In this document: positions 31,662 to 32,455 of the stretch, piece after piece
Layout: the number at the start of each line of letters is the position of its first letter
How positions within the stretch are numbered: the stretch's first letter is position 1
Notes under the pieces: generated by a model
Seen by the model: only the letters and a program-made list of their open reading frames with translations
Database searches by the model: none
What the model was told of the DNA's origin: nothing
DNA from: Phycisphaerales bacterium
GTDB taxonomy: Bacteria; Planctomycetota; Phycisphaerae; UBA1845
Direction of reading: 5' to 3'
Length of the DNA stretch: 32,455 nt
Assembly (NCBI GenBank): GCA_020350565.1
Contig: CP070718.1
Location: 2,988,110 to 3,020,564 of the forward strand
Translations under genes and position numbers: made by a program

Positions 31662-32455
31662 CTACTTGGAATCCTTAAGGGAAAGCCCGCATCGGGCCAA
31701 CTGGCGCTTGATCTCTCCAAGCGAAGTGAGCCCGAAATTCTTCGAGGCCATCAATTCAGCTTCCGTCCGATCCGCCAGTTCCCGCAGGGTCGTGACGCCG
31801 AGCCGCTGGAGACACTTCCGCGAACGAACCGACAACTCCAATTCGGAGATGGACATGTCCTGGGCGCTTTCGATCTTCGGACTGCTTGGGCTCGGGGGCG
31901 GCGCGGGGGCCAGCGCCGGCTCGGGTACCGTCTGCCCAAGCTGAAGGCCCTTCTGGACCAGCATGGCCTTGATCTCATTCAGAGACGTCTCACCGAAGTT
32001 CTTATAAGAAAGGAGCTCTTCTTCGGTCGCCTTTAGCAGATCGCCCAACGTCGTGATGTCCATCTGCTTGAGGCAGTTGCGGCTGCGGACGCTCAGTTCG
32101 AACTCGGAGATCGGTGTATCGAGGACCGCGTCGCGCGCCTCGCGGTCGCGCTGTCCTTTCTCGTCGAAGATCATCGTTTGGGAGGCCGCGATCGAACGCT
32201 TCAGCAACCGAGCCCGATGATGATCCGGATATTCCCGCAGTACCTGGTCAACACAGACTGCGGCCATATCAATCTGACTGCGCTCTTCGTATAGAATGGC
32301 CAGGTTCAGGAGCGCATTGACCGGAACAGGCTGCTCCATGAGGCAGCGCCGGTAGTACTCGATGGCCTTTTCATCCTCCCCGTGCAGGTCGTACAGCAGA
32401 GCGGCGCGGAACAACGCCTCGGTATGGCCCGGATCCTGGTCGAGCACCTCCTCAT
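31662..32455 (-). CDS. TPR protein with two RNA polymerase alpha-CTD domains, 5' end missing
   Basis: The frame is open to the window edge; the N-terminus is cut off. The visible part has at least two tetratricopeptide repeats (TEALFRAALLYDLHGEDEKA and the following NALLNLAILYEERSQIDMA). Two domains similar to the C-terminal domain of RNA polymerase alpha follow. The first reads ISEFELSVRSRNCLKQMDI...KNFGETSLNEIK. The second, after a Pro/Ala linker, reads ISELELSVRSRKCLQRLGV...KNFGLTSLGEIK. The DNA-contacting Arg of alpha (in VRS) is kept in both; the Lys of GKKSL is replaced. It is not the alpha subunit itself because no assembly domain is present. A role in transcription or nucleic acid binding is inferred. 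Confidence 0.9.
   Translation of the reverse strand, partial: EEVLDQDPGHTEALFRAALLYDLHGEDEKAIEYYRRCLMEQPVPVNALLNLAILYEERSQIDMAAVCVDQVLREYPDHHRARLLKRSIAASQTMIFDEKGQRDREARDAVLDTPISEFELSVRSRNCLKQMDITTLGDLLKATEEELLSYKNFGETSLNEIKAMLVQKGLQLGQTVPEPALAPAPPPSPSSPKIESAQDMSISELELSVRSRKCLQRLGVTTLRELADRTEAELMASKNFGLTSLGEIKRQLARCGLSLKDSK

Overview
The window reads as a chromosomal stretch from a GC-rich, Gram-negative-type bacterium, most likely a member of the Planctomycetota. Taxonomy is inferred, not proven. The pointers are a PEP-CTERM protein, a secreted protease with dockerin-like repeats and the Cys-rich spacers common in planctomycete secretomes, an LPS-core gene cluster, a TPR protein carrying RNA polymerase alpha C-terminal domains, and frequent GTG/TTG starts behind good Shine-Dalgarno sequences. 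No phage, plasmid, CRISPR, rRNA or tRNA gene was recognised.

Layout. From 1 to 4.8 kb, all on the minus strand: the start of tgt (cut by the window edge), a large orphan membrane protein and a PAS-GAF-receiver signalling protein. From 5.0 to 9.7 kb, a compact minus-strand cluster: a lipoprotein with a hydrolase-like motif, a WaaF-type heptosyltransferase, a WaaP/Kdo-kinase-like protein, a GT4 glycosyltransferase and PlsY. The last four are joined by ATGA overlaps or a 2-nt gap and look like one translationally coupled unit linking LPS core assembly to phospholipid synthesis. From 9.9 to 17.9 kb: a small Cys/His-motif protein, an EamA transporter, a secreted lysyl-endopeptidase-like protease with dockerin-like repeats, an M29 aminopeptidase, a pterin-carbinolamine dehydratase and a degenerate receiver protein.

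From 17.9 to 19.1 kb there is a gene-poor stretch with two hairpins in front of a possible 28-codon ORF. It is followed by a PEP-CTERM protein, an Asp/Glu racemase, rsgA, and an 827-residue secreted repeat protein with a clear terminator. From 25.1 to 26.7 kb is another gene-poor stretch. It holds a decayed second copy of the 5' part of rsgA with in-frame stop codons, plus several inverted repeats. The window ends with a membrane-anchored orphan, a tRNA-binding OB-fold protein, manA, a two-TM orphan, a SpoIID/LytB-domain lipoprotein whose 5' end runs through a REP-like palindrome, and a partial TPR protein with two alpha-CTD domains.

Most functions are ordinary envelope, translation and housekeeping roles. 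The most unusual observations are the rsgA remnant, the REP-like element at the SpoIID gene, the TPR-alphaCTD protein, and two signalling proteins that have lost key phosphotransfer residues. Starts were chosen from visible ribosome binding sites; all assignments rest on reading motifs by eye.
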